The notes under the pieces are model-generated. The model made no database searches. It had not been told where the DNA came from and saw only the letters and a program-made list of their open reading frames with translations. From the NCBI GenBank assembly GCA_009783775.1, contig WRCT01000067.1, forward strand, positions 1 through 8,756: 8,756 nucleotides of DNA. Direction: 5' to 3'. The position numbers and the translations under genes are program-made. This DNA comes from Clostridiales bacterium (GTDB lineage: Bacteria; Bacillota; Clostridia; Christensenellales; CAG-138). Shown piece after piece: positions 1 to 6,172 of this stretch; position 1 is the stretch's first letter, and the number at the start of each line of letters is the position of its first letter.

Positions 1-516
1 CGGTGTGGTGAGATACATACTTTTGAACAGGGCTTTTAGGAAAGTCCCTGCCGATTCGGGGTTGAGGCCAACCATTTGCAGCGTGATACGCCGCCAGGCG
101 TTGCCAGAGTAACTGATGCCGCCCGGTCCCCCGCCTTTGCCGAAAAGTGCCCATATGATGACGATAGCCAGAGCAGGCACAAACATATTGAGTGACATTC
201 CCACAACATAATGGTTGGTGCGTGGACGGATTGTAGCAAGGCCCAATAGTATGGAGATAACTATGCCTGCCGCAGCCGCCAACGAAATGCAGATTAGCAT
301 GGCGGGAATTTGGTGACTGTGCGCCCAATCACCATAAGAAAAGTATGCTGCTGCTATGCCGGCAGAAAGGGATCCCATCAACATCGTACCTTCCAGCGCG
401 ATATTGCGGATGCCGCCGCGCCAGGAAAACAGGCCGCCGATGGCCACCAGCAGCAGTGGCACGGCGAACAATAGGGTTTCGCTGATGAGATTGGCGATTA
501 AGTCCGCAAAGGGCAT
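1..516 (-). CDS. ABC transporter permease, NupQ-like paralogue (partial, C-terminus beyond window)
   Basis: Reading the minus strand from the ATG at 516-514 gives 172 uninterrupted codons that run off the left edge. The protein is clearly homologous to the permease at 864-1874: the first 50 residues are roughly 70% identical by eye and the whole overlap about half. Shared segments include SETLLFAVPLLLVAIGG at the N-terminus, NAWRRITL, and FKSMY near the window edge. It should be an inner-membrane subunit of a nucleoside/sugar-type ABC importer. A ribosome site (CAGGAG) lies 8-10 bases upstream. Compared with its paralogue, the usually conserved SERGGIINIALEG segment reads SWRGGIRNIALEG (Glu32 to Trp, Ile37 to Arg), and the stretch corresponding to HLRADQTIGG is quite different. 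The copy has no stop or frameshift within the window, so it is probably functional but diverged. Whether a second ATPase or binding protein follows cannot be seen. Confidence 0.85.
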   Translation of the reverse strand, partial: MPFADLIANLISETLLFAVPLLLVAIGGLFSWRGGIRNIALEGTMLMGSLSAGIAAAYFSYGDWAHSHQIPAMLICISLAAAAGIVISILLGLATIRPRTNHYVVGMSLNMFVPALAIVIIWALFGKGGGPGGISYSGNAWRRITLQMVGLNPESAGTFLKALFKSMYLTTP

Positions 517-535
517 GGTTGGGTCTCCTGTATAG

Positions 536-556
536 ATTGCGGGTCAAGCCCGCAAT
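536..556. repeat. ATTGCGGG/CCCGCAAT palindromic repeat, copy 1
   Basis: Arms ATTGCGGG (536-543) and CCCGCAAT (549-556) flank the loop TCAAG, a perfect 8-bp stem. Copies with the same arms apart from the last pair occur at 6109-6130, 6739-6760 and 6776-6796. This is an intergenic REP-like element. It forms no terminator because no T run follows on either side. Confidence 0.8.
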
Positions 557-596
557 GACGAAGGGGCGGGTCCCCAATGACGAAGGGGCGGGTCCC
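553..596. repeat. 22-bp tandem satellite attached to palindrome copy 1
   Basis: Two identical 22-bp units begin CAATGACG at 553 and 575. The first overlaps the right arm of the palindrome at 536-556, so the satellite seems to have grown out of the palindrome's edge. A partial third unit merges into the duplicated gene start at 597. Confidence 0.75.
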
Positions 597-642
597 CAAA
601 GGGCATGGTTGGGCTCCTGTTACAATGTTTCTTGGGAGACTG

Positions 643-699
643 GATTGCTTCGTCGTGTTTCCCCATTATTATGAGGGTTTCGTGCTCCTCGCAATGACG
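643..699. repeat. REP-like element with GATTGCTTCGTC / CTCCTCGCAATGAC ends
   Basis: The left end GATTGCTTCGTC and right end CTCCTCGCAATGAC resemble a palindromic intergenic repeat that I know from many bacterial genomes. Here the centre is replaced by a 30-base AT-richer stretch, and only the outer ATTGC/GCAAT pairs and some inner pairs can form. It lies in the gap before the third permease and encodes nothing evident. Confidence 0.5.
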
Positions 700-717
700 T
701 GGGGAGTGAGAAACGCG

Positions 718-748
718 CTCCACTCTCAACTCTCAACACTCCACTCTT
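718..748. repeat. CTCCACTCTCAA minisatellite-like repeat, single arm
   Basis: The segment is built of degenerate CACTCTCAA / CACTC units. It is nearly identical to the right arm of the inverted repeat at 8049-8072 and to the complement of 7936-7959. Here only one arm is evident, directly before the two palindromes at 752-805. Confidence 0.65.
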
Positions 749-751
749 CGC

Positions 752-810
752 GGGCGATTGATAATCGCCCCTACGCGGCTTGCGGCGGGCGATTGATAAT
801 CGCCCCTACG
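752..810. repeat. Two tandem copies of GGGCGATTGATAATCGCCC palindrome
   Basis: The identical 19-base palindromes at 752-770 and 787-805 (8-bp stem, GAT loop) are each followed by CTACG and are spaced 35 bases apart. They lie downstream of the operon's second permease on the minus strand. They could act as RNA processing or stability structures for that transcript, but no T run is attached. Confidence 0.8.
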
Positions 811-813
811 TTT

Positions 814-847
814 CATAAGGGGCTGACGATTTGTCAGCCCCTTTATG
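814..847 (-). terminator. Strong hairpin after the second permease (possible terminator or 3' stabiliser)
   Basis: Arms CATAAGGGGCTGAC and GTCAGCCCCTTTATG pair almost perfectly around a five-base loop, with one bulged base. The hairpin lies 17 bases past the stop codon of the permease ending at 864. On the minus strand the sequence after it is ATGAAACG rather than a T run, so it is not a textbook intrinsic terminator. It may block exonucleases or reduce readthrough into the third permease. Confidence 0.55.
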
Positions 848-863
848 AGGTTATTCGGTTGGG

Positions 864-1874
864 TTAGCGTGTGGATTTGTCGTAGGGTATGCCCTCCGCC
901 TTGGGCGCCCGTGAGCGTTTGGAGGTGAGCACCAGCAGGAACATCGTGACCACATAGGGCAGGATGTTGTAGATCCAGGCGTTGAACTTGATCCCTTCGA
1001 AACTGGGCAGGAAGGGAATGACGCCCGCGTAGTTGCCCATGACCTTGAACAGGGCGAAGAACAAAGCCGCGCCCGCGATATTCATCGGTTTCCAGTTACC
1101 GAAGATCATAACGGACAGGGCCAAGAAACCGTAGCCCGCGACAGTGGATTGGTAAGCCGTGCCGGCCGCCAATGTGAAGGCCAGGCCGCCGATGCCCGCG
1201 AGGAAACCCGAGATGGCGACGCCCGCGTAACGCATTTTGTAGACGTTGATACCGACCGAGTCCGCCGCTTGCGGGTGCTCGCCGCAGGCGCGCAGGCGCA
1301 GGCCGAAACGCGTTTTGTAGAGCAGGATGATCGCCAGCACCAGCAGGATGATCGCGAGCGGGGTGGTGACGTACATACTCTTGAACACCGAGCGCAGGAA
1401 GATGCCCGCCGTTTCGGGGTCGCCGCCCACACGCGCCAGGGTGATACGGCGCCAGGCAACGTTCCCGAAGTTGATGGAGGTCTGCCCTCTGCCGTAGACG
1501 GCCCAGGTCACAACGATTGCCGCAGCGGGTGCGAGCATATTGAGCGCGGTGCCGCCGATGGTCTGGTCCGCGCGCAGGTGGATCGAGGCAAACCCGAGCA
1601 GCAGTGAATAGACCAAGCCCGAGATCGCCGCAGCGCCAACGCTGATCAGCATGGCCAGCTCGGGATTGGCGGCTGACCACACGCCCATGTGCTCATGGAG
1701 CGTGATCATGACGATACAGCCGACCAAAGCGCCGACGACCATGATGCCCTCGAGAGCGATGTTGATGATACCGCCGCGCTCGGAGAACATACCGCCCAAC
1801 GCGACGAGGAGCAGCGGGACAGCGAACAATACTGTTTCACTGCCGATATTCGCAACCAAATCAAAGAATGACAT
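864..1874 (-). CDS. ABC transporter permease, NupQ/YufQ-like
   Basis: This 336-residue, strongly hydrophobic protein has the features of the branched permease family (BPD_transp_2) that includes B. subtilis NupQ. It should be one of the two channel subunits of a nucleoside importer in the cytoplasmic membrane. Family landmarks are the N-terminal FSERGGIINIALEGIM segment (residues 30-45) and a cytoplasmic loop reading LRACGEHPQAADSVGI, the likely ATPase-coupling region. The ATG at 1874 is preceded by a good ribosome site (GGGAGGAA), and only four bases separate it from the stop of the upstream permease, so translation is likely coupled. It is the last gene of the core binding protein-ATPase-permease-permease set. 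A diverged partial copy follows at 516-1. I see no broken motif. Substrate assignment to nucleosides rests on the operon type, not on residues visible here. Confidence 0.92.
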   Translation of the reverse strand: MSFFDLVANIGSETVLFAVPLLLVALGGMFSERGGIINIALEGIMVVGALVGCIVMITLHEHMGVWSAANPELAMLISVGAAAISGLVYSLLLGFASIHLRADQTIGGTALNMLAPAAAIVVTWAVYGRGQTSINFGNVAWRRITLARVGGDPETAGIFLRSVFKSMYVTTPLAIILLVLAIILLYKTRFGLRLRACGEHPQAADSVGINVYKMRYAGVAISGFLAGIGGLAFTLAAGTAYQSTVAGYGFLALSVMIFGNWKPMNIAGAALFFALFKVMGNYAGVIPFLPSFEGIKFNAWIYNILPYVVTMFLLVLTSKRSRAPKAEGIPYDKSTR

Positions 1875-1878
1875 AGCT

Positions 1879-3048
1879 TTATTCCTCCCTTTCCGCCGGC
1901 TCTATCAAGACCGTTTCGGATTCTTCTCCCGCCGGTGCGATGACCGGCGCGGGTTCGGCGTTGACATTGGACTTGTCCAGCCCGATGACCTTTGCCAGAA
2001 AACCCTTGACCAGGAAGAAGAAGGCCGAGAAGTAGATGATGACCGCGATGATGATGGCGATAACCTGCGTGCTGTATTCCAGCTGCTGCATCTTCTCGCC
2101 GCCCACGTTGATGAACGAGATGAAGATCGCGCTGAAGATAATGCCCAGCGGGTGCGAGGTGGCGAGCAGGGCGACGGGGATACCGTTAAAGCCCATAGGC
2201 GCCAGCTCGATTTTGATTCCAAACTGCGAAACGCCGCTCTGATAGTAGAGCGAACCCGCGATGCCCGAGAGCGCGCCCGCGATGACCATTGATAAGATGA
2301 TATTGCGCTTGGCGTTGATACCAGCGTAGATACTGGCGCTCTTGTTGAGGCCGCAGGCCTTGAGCTCGTACCCGAAGGTGGTTTTGTTTAAGATAACCCA
2401 AACAAGTACGGCGAGCAGGATCGCTATGATAACACCCGCGCCCATGTAAGGCGAACCGAACAGCTTGTCTAAGCCGATCTTGGGAATCAAACCGCCCGGG
2501 TTGCCCGCCAGTTCGAACTTGGCGGTTTCGTTGGTGATACCGGAGGGGTGATAGAAACGCGGCAGCATGGGCGGAATGTTCGCGATGGAAACGCAGACCG
2601 CGTACAGCCCGATCCAGTTGAACATGATGGAGGTGATGACCTCGTTCACGTTGAAGAAGGCCTTGAAGAAACCCGGGAAGAAACCCCAGATCGCGCCGCC
2701 GGCGGCCGCGCCGATCATGCAGACGTACCAAGGCATCTTAAAGACCAGGCCCAAAAGCAAGGCAACGAACGAGCCGACCGTGAACTGGCCACTGGCGCCG
2801 ATGTTGAACAGGCCCGTCTTGAAGGCAAAGCCGACGGAGAGACCGGTCATGATCAACGGCGCCGCTTGATACAGCACCTTGCCGAACTCGGGATTGCCGG
2901 GCAGGCCGGAAGTGAGCAGAATGCCCATGGCCCGCAACGGTTCCTGACCGCCGATGGCAAACATGACGCCCAGACCGACCAACAGGCCCGCGACAATGGA
3001 GATCAAAGCCGCGATGAGGCTGATTGAACTCTTCATCATTTTATTCAT
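1879..3048 (-). CDS. ABC transporter permease, NupP/YufP-like
   Basis: This 389-residue integral membrane protein of the BPD_transp_2 permease family is the partner of the permease at 1874-864, probably forming a heterodimeric channel for nucleoside uptake. It carries the typical FKTGLFNIGASGQFTVG segment after the second or third membrane helix and the coupling-loop equivalent LKACGLNKSASIYAGI. The C-terminus ends in a charged, proline-rich tail of about 30 residues with many glutamates, which I do not regard as conserved. The ATG at 3048 overlaps the last 8 bases of the ATPase gene and has a GAGGTGA ribosome site inside that gene, so translation is coupled. An internal ATG three codons later is a possible alternative start. 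Its length and hydrophobic pattern fit the family, and no disruption is seen. Confidence 0.92.
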   Translation of the reverse strand: MNKMMKSSISLIAALISIVAGLLVGLGVMFAIGGQEPLRAMGILLTSGLPGNPEFGKVLYQAAPLIMTGLSVGFAFKTGLFNIGASGQFTVGSFVALLLGLVFKMPWYVCMIGAAAGGAIWGFFPGFFKAFFNVNEVITSIMFNWIGLYAVCVSIANIPPMLPRFYHPSGITNETAKFELAGNPGGLIPKIGLDKLFGSPYMGAGVIIAILLAVLVWVILNKTTFGYELKACGLNKSASIYAGINAKRNIILSMVIAGALSGIAGSLYYQSGVSQFGIKIELAPMGFNGIPVALLATSHPLGIIFSAIFISFINVGGEKMQQLEYSTQVIAIIIAVIIYFSAFFFLVKGFLAKVIGLDKSNVNAEPAPVIAPAGEESETVLIEPAEREE

Positions 3049-4624
3049 GCTGGCTCACCTCACTTTCTTTCGGTTGTTCGACACCGAATTGCTCTACCTC
3101 GCGGTACTGGTTTTTCGCGCCCGCCATGTAGAGGCCCAGCTCCTGCACGGTCGTCGTCTTGGGATCAAACTCGCCCACGATCTCGCCCTCGTACATGACC
3201 AGGATCCGGTCGGAGACGTTCATGACCTCGTCGAGTTCCAGTGAGATCAGCAGCACCGCGCCGCCTTCGTCACGCTGGGCGACGAGCTGTTTGTGGATGT
3301 ACTCGATCGCGCCGACGTCCAGACCACGGGTCGGCTGTACCGCCACCAGCAGTTTGTGTACTTTGTCGATCTCACGCGCGACGATGGCTTTTTGCTGGTT
3401 GCCGCCCGACATGGAGCGCGACGTTGTGACAGGGCCCTGGCCGCTGCGGATGTCGTACTGGTCGATCAGCTTTAAGGCGTACTCGCGTATGTCTTTTTCC
3501 TTGATAAAGCCGCTCGATTGGAAGGCAGGCTCCCAATAACGCTGCAGGACCAGGTTCTGCTCGAGGGTATAATCCAGCACCAAACCGTGCTTGTGCCTGT
3601 CCTCGGGGATATGGCTCATGCCCGTCTTGGAACGGTTGCGGATGGACATCTTTGTGATGTCCTGCCCGCAGAGCGCGATGCTGCCGTGGGACATCTTGTC
3701 CAGTCCGGTCAGCGCGTGCACAAACTGGGTCTGGCCGTTGCCCTCAATACCCGCCAGGCAGAGGATCTCGCCCGCGCGCACCTGGAAGGAAACGTCCTTT
3801 ACCGCGTTGCCGGCATGGATCTTGGACGCGACGGAAACTTCCTTCACATCCAGCACCACGTCGCCAAGCTGTTGCTCTTCTTTGTCGACCTTGAAATTGA
3901 CGTCGCGCCCGACCATCATGCGGGAGAGCTCTTCCTTGGAAGAATCTTTGATGTCGACCGTGCCCATGTATTTGCCCTTGCGCAGCACCGTGCAGCGGTC
4001 GGCGGCGGCCATGATCTCGTTCAGCTTATGCGTGATGAAGAGAATGGACTTGCCTTCCTTGGTGAAGTTGCGCATGATCTCCATGAGCTCGTCGATTTCC
4101 TGCGGCGTTAAGACGGCCGTCGGCTCGTCGAAGATGAGGATCTCATTGTCTCTATAGAGCATTTTGAGAATCTCGACCCTCTGCTGCATACCGACGGAGA
4201 TATCCTCGATCAGCGCGTCGGGATCGACCTGCAAACCGTACTTGTCGGAGAGCGCCATGACCTTCTTGCGCGCCTCCGCCTTTTGAATGAAGCCCAATTT
4301 ATTCGGCTCCACGCCCAACATGATGTTATCCAATACCGTGAACACTTCCACCAGCTTGAAGTGCTGGTGAACCATGCCGATATTTAACTCATTCGCGTCG
4401 TTGGGATTGTCAATTTTAACAACTTGTCCATTCTTTTTGATTTGGCCGCCCTCCGGCTGATACAGGCCGAAGAGGACGCTCATCAAGGTGGATTTCCCCG
4501 CACCGTTTTCCCCCAGCAGAGCGTGAACCTCGCCCTGTTTGAGCTGCAACGTGATGTTGTCGTTTGCCAAAATGCCGGGGAACCGTTTGGTGATGTTTAG
4601 CATCTCTATGACATATTCGCTCAT
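3041..4624 (-). CDS. ABC transporter ATP-binding protein, two nucleotide-binding domains (NupO/YufO-like)
   Basis: This 527-residue fused double ATPase powers the importer from the cytoplasmic side. Domain 1 is canonical: Walker A GENGAGKST at 38-46, Q-loop Gln87, signature ISVGMQQ at 142-148, Walker B ILIFDEP at 162-168 and switch His199. Domain 2 is degenerate at the P-loop (GIEGNGQTQ, 292-300, with no Lys) and at Walker B (VAVQPTRGLD, with Gln430 where Asp is expected), and the switch His appears as Ser/Leu near 461. Its signature MSGGNQQ (405-411) is intact. This asymmetry is usual in the sugar/nucleoside ATPase family (RbsA, NupO), so one composite site probably does the hydrolysis. The ATG at 4624 is preceded by GGGGAGGT four bases upstream. 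It overlaps the following permease by 8 bases. The gap before it carries a hairpin that may lower its expression relative to the binding protein. Confidence 0.95.
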   Translation of the reverse strand: MSEYVIEMLNITKRFPGILANDNITLQLKQGEVHALLGENGAGKSTLMSVLFGLYQPEGGQIKKNGQVVKIDNPNDANELNIGMVHQHFKLVEVFTVLDNIMLGVEPNKLGFIQKAEARKKVMALSDKYGLQVDPDALIEDISVGMQQRVEILKMLYRDNEILIFDEPTAVLTPQEIDELMEIMRNFTKEGKSILFITHKLNEIMAAADRCTVLRKGKYMGTVDIKDSSKEELSRMMVGRDVNFKVDKEEQQLGDVVLDVKEVSVASKIHAGNAVKDVSFQVRAGEILCLAGIEGNGQTQFVHALTGLDKMSHGSIALCGQDITKMSIRNRSKTGMSHIPEDRHKHGLVLDYTLEQNLVLQRYWEPAFQSSGFIKEKDIREYALKLIDQYDIRSGQGPVTTSRSMSGGNQQKAIVAREIDKVHKLLVAVQPTRGLDVGAIEYIHKQLVAQRDEGGAVLLISLELDEVMNVSDRILVMYEGEIVGEFDPKTTTVQELGLYMAGAKNQYREVEQFGVEQPKESEVSQHE

Positions 4625-4658
4625 AGTACCTCCCCTTTTGATTCTTTGTATGAAAGAA

Positions 4659-4681
4659 GGGCCAGGCTTTTCGCCCAGCCC
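4659..4681 (-). terminator. Intra-operon hairpin, probable partial terminator/attenuator
   Basis: On the minus strand GGGCTGGGC and GCCTGGCCC pair over nine positions (two of them G-U) around a five-base GAAAA loop, followed by TTCTTTC. It sits between the binding-protein stop and the ATPase ribosome site. A partial terminator here would keep the lipoprotein in excess over the transporter, as is common for such operons. The weak T run suggests incomplete termination. Confidence 0.6.
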
Positions 4682-4692
4682 CTCATAGCCAG

Positions 4693-4712
4693 TTATTTCT
4701 GTTTAGAAATAA
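4693..4712 (-). other. AT-rich perfect hairpin next to the BMP gene stop
   Basis: TTATTTCT (4693-4700) and AGAAATAA (4705-4712) form a perfect 8-bp stem with a GTTT loop on the plus strand. It directly abuts the TAA of the binding-protein gene. With the GC-rich hairpin at 4659-4681 it forms a tandem 3' structure that could stabilise the lipoprotein message. Confidence 0.5.
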
Positions 4713-5861
4713 TTATTCGTACTTGACAGCGATGTCAACTGTCGGGGGAGCGTCGATGCTGTTGCTGACAGCAATTTCGCCCGCCGCTACCTTCGCGAAG
4801 ATCGCCTCGTAATCGGCGACGGAGAAGGTGGAGAGTCTCCAGGAACCGGCTGCTGTGGGCAGGCCAACCGCATTGTCGGCTGCGCCGAGGTTCGCGGTCT
4901 GTCCCGCAAAGTCTGCCGGCCATACCCAGTCATTTTCGAACAGGGCCAGGAGCGACATATGGGTGGAGTAGGTCAGACCCTTCATCGCCGAGGTGATGAT
5001 GAGGTCGGACTCTGCCGACTGGTCAACGTCAACGCCGATAACTTTCGCGCCGGCTTCTTCCGCAGCCGCGATGACCGAGAAGAGCAGGCCGCCGCCGCAG
5101 GCGAAGACCACTTCGGTGCCGGAGCCGTACCAGGACGCCATCTTGGCCTTGACGTCATCCGTCGGCCAGAACACGCCGGAGTACCAGTACTTCAGCTCGA
5201 TGTCATCCACATTGCCTTTTTCCTTGGCTGCGTCGTTCGCGCCCTGGACATAGCCAAAGCCGTAACGGACAACCGCCGGAACGTCCATGCCGCCGCAGAA
5301 GCCGAGCTTCGTGAAGCCGTCCATGACCGCTGCCCAACCCGCAAAGTAACCGGCCTGCTCTTCTTTGAACAGGATGTTATGGGTGTTGGGGGCTGTGAAG
5401 TAGGTTGCATAGTCCTCGGTGTGGGGCTCGCCGTCGATGAGCAGGAAGTTCACGTCGGGATAGTCGCCCTGGACAGCGTAGATCGCTGTCTCAAAGAGGA
5501 ATCCGGGGCAGACAACGGCGGTCGCGCCATCGTCGATTGCGTTGCGGATCGTCTCGATACGCGCTTCGTCGGCATCCTCAGAGGGACGGAAGTACTTGTA
5601 CTCCACGCCGGTCGCTTCGCCAAAGGCAACAACGCCTTCCCAGGTGCCCTGGTTGAAGGATTTGTCGTCAATGTCGCCAACGTCGGTGACCAGAGCCACT
5701 TTGCCGGATACACCATCGGGGATTTCGGGTACGGGTGTTACGTCCACATCAATGTTGGGATCGTCAGTCTCGGGATCAACTACCGGTTCTTCTGGTGCCG
5801 GGCAGGCCACGAGCGCGAAGATCAGTGCCAAAACTACTAACAGGGCAATGATTTTCTTCAT
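4713..5861 (-). CDS. BMP-family nucleoside-binding lipoprotein (substrate-binding protein)
   Basis: This 382-residue extracytoplasmic substrate-binding protein of the basic membrane protein family (PnrA/BmpA/NupN type) captures nucleosides for the transporter encoded just downstream. Residues 1-20 are a lipoprotein signal peptide: KK near the N-terminus, a hydrophobic core, and lipobox LVAC with Cys20 as the lipidated residue. An acidic Pro-rich linker follows (about 21-45). The mature domain opens with VALVTDVGDIDDKSFNQG, the family hallmark, and contains GVDVDQ further on, where ligand contacts lie in known members. I chose the ATG at 5861 because AGGAGGT lies nine bases upstream and the signal peptide begins there. 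The open frame extends 15 codons further to 5906, but that part lies in the leader. It is the first gene of the operon and probably the most strongly expressed. Confidence 0.95.
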   Translation of the reverse strand: MKKIIALLVVLALIFALVACPAPEEPVVDPETDDPNIDVDVTPVPEIPDGVSGKVALVTDVGDIDDKSFNQGTWEGVVAFGEATGVEYKYFRPSEDADEARIETIRNAIDDGATAVVCPGFLFETAIYAVQGDYPDVNFLLIDGEPHTEDYATYFTAPNTHNILFKEEQAGYFAGWAAVMDGFTKLGFCGGMDVPAVVRYGFGYVQGANDAAKEKGNVDDIELKYWYSGVFWPTDDVKAKMASWYGSGTEVVFACGGGLLFSVIAAAEEAGAKVIGVDVDQSAESDLIITSAMKGLTYSTHMSLLALFENDWVWPADFAGQTANLGAADNAVGLPTAAGSWRLSTFSVADYEAIFAKVAAGEIAVSNSIDAPPTVDIAVKYE

Positions 5862-5935
5862 AATTGAATAACCTCCTATTTCTTTTTTCCTGATTTTACA
5901 GGTCATTTTTTTATACGCTCTTCGCGTACGACTGT

Positions 5936-5964
5936 ATTATAGCAGATAGTTTTCAAAAGAGCAA
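5936..5964 (-). promoter_or_regulatory. Promoter of the nucleoside transporter operon
   Basis: On the minus strand a TATAAT box (5941-5936) is preceded by TGC, giving an extended -10. TTGCTC (5964-5959) lies 17 bases upstream as the -35. Upstream sequence is rich in A/T tracts (5966-6003), resembling an UP element. Transcription would begin near 5929, leaving a leader of about 68 bases. That leader holds a short TACGC-GAAGA-GCGTA hairpin and no visible purine riboswitch. Confidence 0.8.
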
Positions 5965-6030
5965 TAAGATTTTTTTAATATTTATTACATTTTTTTTTTA
6001 CAATTTGAACATAAGTCCGTGTTTGGGGCT

Positions 6031-6130
6031 TTTTCCCCTCGTCATCGCGGTTTTTTCCCCTCGTCATCGCGGTTTTTCCCCCTGGCCATCGTGGTTCTCT
6101 CCCCCGTCATTGCGGGCCGCGACCCGCAAT
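6031..6130. repeat. Four-unit 22-bp tandem satellite ending in a palindrome (copy 2)
   Basis: Four degenerate units of about 22 bp (6031-6050, 6051-6072, 6073-6094, 6095-6116) share a C-rich stretch followed by CGTCATCGCGG. The last unit becomes the left arm of the palindrome ATTGCGGG (6109-6116) / CCCGCAAT (6123-6130). The arrangement mirrors the one at 536-596 in opposite orientation. It lies in the divergent promoter region, upstream of the DUF5685-like promoter. The open frame through it (from 6005) is not considered coding. Confidence 0.75.
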
Positions 6131-6157
6131 CTCCCCCTGTCTTTCGGTATATATTTA

Positions 6158-6172
6158 TGCTATAATTCCTGT
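6158..6172 (+). promoter_or_regulatory. Extended -10 promoter with predicted start at the ATG
   Basis: TGC followed by a perfect TATAAT (6161-6166) makes a consensus extended -10. The usual six to eight base distance places the transcription start at 6172-6174, which is the ATG of the DUF5685-like gene (6173). No convincing -35 (TGTCTT at 6138-6143) and no Shine-Dalgarno sequence are present, so a leaderless message is predicted. Confidence 0.65.

Larger units (their letters stand above)
502..620. repeat. 30-bp direct repeat of a gene start, flanking a repeat insertion
   Basis: The stretch at 502-531, which contains the ribosome site, ATG and first codons of the third permease, recurs at 592-620 with one base change and one indel. 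Between the copies lie a palindrome and two 22-bp tandem units. On the minus strand the outer copy gives a second ribosome site plus ATG (606-604) that opens a 20-codon reading frame ending at a TGA inside the palindrome (stop at 546-544). The true start at 516 follows 27 bases later. This looks like a target or template duplication caused by arrival of the repeat. Confidence 0.7.

Noticed and set aside
668..694. Minus-strand promoter TTGCGA / CATAAT for the third permease
   Set aside because: The spacer is only 15 bases and the boxes lie inside a repeat, so the match is not convincing.
577..867. Open frame of 96 codons on the plus strand and the opposite frame at 544-729
   Set aside because: Both are translations of repeats (REP-like element, minisatellite, palindromes). 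Only the last 20 codons of the minus frame are of interest, as an upstream peptide made by the duplicated start.
4959..5840. Long open frame of 293 codons on the plus strand opposite the BMP gene
   Set aside because: It is antisense to a well-supported lipoprotein gene, has no ribosome site or recognisable domain, and reads as the low-complexity shadow typical of GC-rich genes. The same applies to plus-strand frames at 3518-4111, 1651-2292 and 2548-3027.
5862..5906. Earlier start for the BMP lipoprotein
   Set aside because: The extra 15 codons cover the ribosome site and would spoil the lipoprotein signal peptide; the ATG at 5861 fits both.
5862..5929. Purine riboswitch in the leader of the nucleoside transporter operon
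   Set aside because: The predicted leader is about 68 bases, and I see no three-way-junction core or paired loop sequences of the purine class.
6031..6116. CRISPR array
   Set aside because: The units are directly adjacent 22-bp degenerate tandem repeats with no unique spacers, and no cas genes are present.
6005..6172. Upstream in-frame extension of the DUF5685-like gene (56 codons)
   Set aside because: It is translated from the tandem 22-bp satellite and palindrome, lies upstream of the promoter -10 box, and is absent from the family start, which is MFGYI.
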